In this document: piece by piece, positions 60,425-64,000 of the stretch
How the letters are laid out: each line of letters opens with the position of its first letter
How positions within the stretch are numbered: the first letter of the stretch is position 1
Assembly: GCA_030770425.1 (NCBI GenBank)
Contig: JASJFT010000174.1
Coordinates: 33,837 to 97,836, forward strand
DNA length: 64,000 nucleotides
Reading direction: 5' to 3'
DNA from: Darksidea phi
Taxonomy: Eukaryota; Ascomycota; Dothideomycetes; Pleosporales; Lentitheciaceae
Translations under genes and position numbers: made by a program
Notes under the pieces: model-generated
Databases searched by the model: none
Seen by the model: only the letters and a program-made list of their open reading frames with translations
What the model was told of the DNA's origin: nothing

Positions 60425-62339
60425 ATGTCTGGGATCGAGGTTGCTGGCCTCGTGCTCGGATGCTTCCCCCTCATCATCCAGGGTACGTAATGCCTTACAA
60501 CAGCCAGAAACCTAGTGCTAACCATGCACAGGCATAGAAACATACAACGAGGGACTAGACCCCGTCAAAGCATTCGTGAGATGGGAACGGGACCTTCCGC
60601 AACTGATCCGCAAGCTCAGAAACCAACATGTCCACTACGCGCAAACGATGCGCATCCTCCTCGAACCCATCACGACCGAATTCGAGCTCGCAGACATGCT
60701 ATCGGACCCTGCCGGGGCACAATTATGGAAGGATAAACGCATGGCGGAGAAATTGCAGGACAAGCTTCAGGACTCGTTCTTCGCATACCAGAGCACCATT
60801 GCAGATATAGAACGGATCACGAAGAAAATTGCGGGCAAGTTGGATTTAGATCGCGCGGTCGAGGTATGTGTGCACATTCCTACGCATGGATAACGTTTGC
60901 TCATTCTGTTCTGCCTAGCTCAAGAAGAACGACCTAGAAGCTATGCTCGCGGCGAATCCGAAGAGGAGCAACGACAAGTTCGAGCTGCGGAAGCGGGTCC
61001 GTTTCGGAATGAGCAAGAAATCCATCAAAGCATTGCTGGAAGAGCTAGACGACTGCAATAAGGAGTTGGAGCGCTTCACCGATAAAAGTGAGAAGATTGA
61101 AAGTTTCCGCAAGACCGTCAACAAACAGTCTTTTGCGGCCAAACTGCAACGCATTCAAAAGTACGCTACGAGCCTGCACCAAACCCTCTCCGCGTGCTGG
61201 TCGTGCTCTTGCAAAACCCACAGCACGAGCTTAGAATTGGACCAGCGAGGCAGTCTTTATGCTTCAGGGACGAAAACAGCAAGCCCATCACCCAAAACAT
61301 GCTTCAAGGTCTCTTTTTCGAGTGACCCGGACGCGCGGCTTTGGAGCTGGCAGGCGGCTGAAATTGTCATCGTAGAAGACGAGGATGACAGCTGTGGTGC
61401 ATCGCAATTAACGGCAAAACCAAAGTAAGTACGTCGCCTTTCCGGCAGATATCGGTATTCCTACATCAGCTAACCCTGAACCATAGAATGACCAAGTCAG
61501 TCAGTTTTGGGGACAAGGCGCCACCTCCATACTCGGCGAAAGATGGCGCAGACAGACCGGTGTCATCCTTGCAAGAAGTGAAGGATCTATGCGCGTCGAT
61601 TCAGCAGCTTTACAAAAGCGCGTCCTGCATTGGTTTCTCGTTCGATACCAAGAGCAAGCTCCGTGGCGCCTACCCAGTGAATACTGCGGCCGAAAAGCGA
61701 GTTGCACCATCTGGATTCGTCACTTTAGAGGAACTCCTGAATCGGCCACCCGTAGTCAACGGAAGACCAGTGAAGCTCAGCAAGAAGGAGCGGTACAGCC
61801 TAGCACTGACGCTTGCGAGCAGTACTCTACAGCTCAACGCCACTCCGTGGCTTCTGGACCATTGGGCGGCGAAGGATATTCTTTTTCATCGGACGCACAA
61901 GGGTCATCGCTTAGTAGACGTTGATCATCCTTATGTGGTCCCTTCTCGGCCAATAGGTTCAAAGACGGCCATCAATGGTGATGGAAAACACCATGGATTT
62001 CAGAATAAGAACACGATTCTACTGGCGCTGGCAATTGCTCTTTTAGAGCTGTACTTCGGTGTCAGCGCAGAGAGGCATCGCGAACTGGAGGGCGAGGATG
62101 GCGGGTTTGTTGCCAACCCATGGACTCTTTGCGCGATGGCATACGAATGGGCGGAGGAGGAACAGGAGAACTTATCAGCGGCGTTTTCGACGGCTGTCAA
62201 CCACTGCCTTCGGTGTTTCTCCGACCCTGGAGCCAGCTTGCAGTCTGCCGAATTCCTCCAAGCTGCTGTCGAGAGCATTGTTCTGCCGTTGCAAGACGAG
62301 TTGTGTCAATTCCTAGGGAGGCCGGGCCTTGAGTGTTGA
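60425..62339 (+). CDS. Fungal helical protein resembling DUF7580 group
   Basis: Four exons (60425-60482, 60532-60863, 60919-61424 and 61487-62339) give 582 residues. The N-terminus MSGIEVAGLVLGCFPLIIQG is a hydrophobic helix followed by IETYNEG, the opening typical of fungal proteins in the HeLo-like/DUF7580 neighbourhood of incompatibility and immune-type genes. Residues 30-210 are helical and charged (LPQLIRKLRNQHVHYAQTMR; KKSIKALLEELDDCNKELER). A central beta-rich part includes CWSCSCKTHSTSLELD and RLWSWQAAEIVIVEDEDD. The C-terminal half has SLALTLASSTLQLNATPWLL, WAAKDILFH and NTILLALAIALLELYFGVS, conserved in this family. Activity is unknown. It is divergent from the macrodomain gene, and the pair may work together, which is inference. 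Confidence 0.8.
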
Positions 62340-63924
62340 GGTAGCTGTTGATCCGAAAGGAGTGCTAGCATCAGCCCGGGGAAGGCGCACCCGACGATGG
62401 CTAAGTTCGGATAAAACGTCGGTGGCTTTCCGGGTGAGCAGTCCCAATGCGAGCCCTAGAGCTGTGCGCCCCGATCGACCGTTCTTGGAGCAGCATGATG
62501 TCCCCAAGTGGGCTATGCAATCGGTAGGCGACATGTGATTTATGGCATGTTCGGGACCCGCGTCCACAGCCATGTGGATTTCGGCGAACGTGCCTCATCT
62601 TAGGTCTGACCGACTGGCCTCAGGACAAGCGGAAAAGCGGAAGTGCCGCAGCTGCAGAAGGTTGTAGAAGATTGCAAAAGGTCGTAGAAGGGGCTGAAGA
62701 CTGTCTGGATGGCCATAGGGAGGCGGATGGCCGTGCAAATGCAGCGAGTCCGGCGGTTCGTACGGGACACTGTGCTGTGCATTTGCGGATGACGGGAAGC
62801 GTACTGAGGTAAGCTGGACGTGGGGAGTGAACGGATCGGGGTTGACAGCGGGTAGGTGCTTATTCACCGATGCGCAGCCCGAGAGTCGCCTCGTATCTGA
62901 CGCATGTGGAGTGGATCCGATCTCGAGTCCGGGGTAGATGTTAGCGCGGAGATATTTTGAACGTCTCTCGAAGGCCTCGAGGCATTCATGGTGACGGAGG
63001 ACGAAGAGGGTTGGAGGGCTTGTCTTGGCACTGTCTTGGCACTCGCCTTGGCAGAATGAGGACTCGGGACAATTTCGAGTCGGGCAGGCGACGGCAGGCG
63101 ACGGCAGACGAGAAATGAGACAGGTGGGCCGGGGTCGGACAGTGCCGTGGAAGCTTCGATAGCGAGCGTGTGCTTGGCGTGGTGCTGGCCGAGGGTGTTT
63201 GAGGCCGTAGACGCAGACGCAGACGCAGACGGCGACGCCTCCGATGCTGTGGCTTGAGATGGCGGACATGTCGGGCATGTCGGGACCAGCGGTAGGCTTG
63301 TTGGCGCGCAGCATACCGCCAACGCCGCCCGCCACATGGTTTGCTTGGTTGGCTGGCCCACGCGAGCTCTCAGGGACGCGCAGACGACCGGCGAATCGCA
63401 GGTGGCAAATGGACTGCAGCGTTTGCCTCCGATCTGCACGCGCGGGCAGGCGAACCGTTTCACGCTTGCTGCTCGCCCAGGGAAACACTCGGGCGACGCT
63501 ATTATCAATACACCAATACACCAATACATCAATACTTCCATACTTCCATACTACCGTAATACACGCCGCATGTGGTGGTGGGGCCGTCGTCGTCGTCGTC
63601 GGGGATCGAGTTGGCCGTTTCCACCCTGAGTAGGGCGGGGATGCGTGTAGACGCCGGAACATCAAAACACCAGCACCCTCTGTACCCCATATGCATATGC
63701 ACCCTCTGCAGCCGACGCCCCTTCAATTCACACCCTGTGGTCGCCCGTCCGCTGGCCGCCAGCTTGCGCCCGTGTGACAAGCAACAAATCAAGCTGTCTA
63801 CACGCAACGGGTGTGGGTCTTGGCTTGGCTTGATTGCATCCCTTTTCGCGAATTGACCAGTGACGTTAGCAAGGATCTGACCCGGGCCTCCAACTTCTCT
63901 TCAACCGGCGACTGCTTCTTCCTC

Positions 63925-63926
<2 letters not shown>
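62340..63926. other. Intergenic, GC-rich, no gene supported
   Basis: Long open frames occur on both strands but are rich in H, R, P and S, overlap each other and carry no domain. Short tandem repeats are present: GACGCA-type near 63207-63235 and a CAATACAC/CTTCCATA-type tract at about 63507-63555. Confidence 0.5.

Positions 63927-64000
<74 letters not shown>
63927..64000. repeat. Poly-G run to the end of the window
   Basis: At least 74 consecutive G follow CCTCTT and reach the last base given. Such a run is rare in fungal DNA and is most simply a sequencing or assembly artefact, for example dark-cycle poly-G from two-colour sequencing. A fungal telomere would read TTAGGG and does not fit. 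Confidence 0.9.

Noticed and set aside
62595..63665. Open frame of 356 codons on the minus strand
   Set aside because: Composition is rich in H, R, P and S, no domain is visible, long frames overlap it on both strands, and the region has simple repeats. It looks like a by-product of GC-rich sequence.
1..64000. tRNA, rRNA, CRISPR or intact transposon
   Set aside because: I looked for typical B-box sequences, inverted terminal repeats and transposase or reverse-transcriptase motifs and saw none. A tRNAscan or repeat search could still find weak cases.
63927..64000. Telomere end
   Set aside because: The run is pure G and not TTAGGG repeats, so a chromosome end is not supported.

Overview
This window is nuclear DNA of a filamentous ascomycete (Pezizomycotina; Dothideomycetes is a low-confidence guess). 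The evidence is short introns of about 45-90 bases with GTANGT/NAG borders, compact genes on both strands, fungal-type regulators (Zn2Cys6, HSF, C2H2) and fungal specialised metabolism. I rebuilt most gene models by hand from splice sites and checked that the exon lengths sum to whole codons.

Layout. 0.8-5.5 kb: histone H2A.Z (-) and a striatin-type WD40 scaffold (+). 5.5-8.4 kb: gene-poor, with one possible decayed reading frame. 8.4-24.6 kb: a sesquiterpenoid biosynthetic cluster. Its intact genes are an aristolochene synthase, an AflR-like Zn2Cys6 regulator, a short-chain dehydrogenase and two related cytochrome P450s. Between and beside them lie two dead genes: a reducing polyketide synthase reduced to KS, AT and KR fragments, and a CYP51 (sterol 14-alpha-demethylase) copy with four nonsense codons and two frameshifts. 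25.3-53 kb: mostly housekeeping genes. These are INO80, BRX1, two F-box-like proteins, an SLC35E3-like transporter, a small glycine-rich MGCGSSK protein, a 503-residue unknown protein, the Golgi GDP-mannose transporter, a phosducin-like/TXNDC9 protein, a decayed membrane-protein gene, acireductone dioxygenase and the heat-shock factor.

53.6-62.3 kb: a divergent pair of fungal-specific genes separated by about 480 bases. The minus-strand gene encodes an unusual large protein: an N-terminal helical domain, C2H2 zinc fingers and two macrodomains. Its 3' part is cut off by an in-frame TAG and then shows a further frameshift and stop. The plus-strand partner is a 582-residue helical protein resembling the fungal DUF7580 group. 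I rate this pair as the least explained system in the window. The last 1.6 kb has no supported gene and ends in a run of at least 74 G.

How the genes fit together: the terpene synthase should make the bicyclic hydrocarbon aristolochene, the two P450s and the dehydrogenase would oxidise it, and the Zn2Cys6 protein would control transcription. The dead PKS and CYP51 suggest a second cluster, or part of this one, that has been lost.
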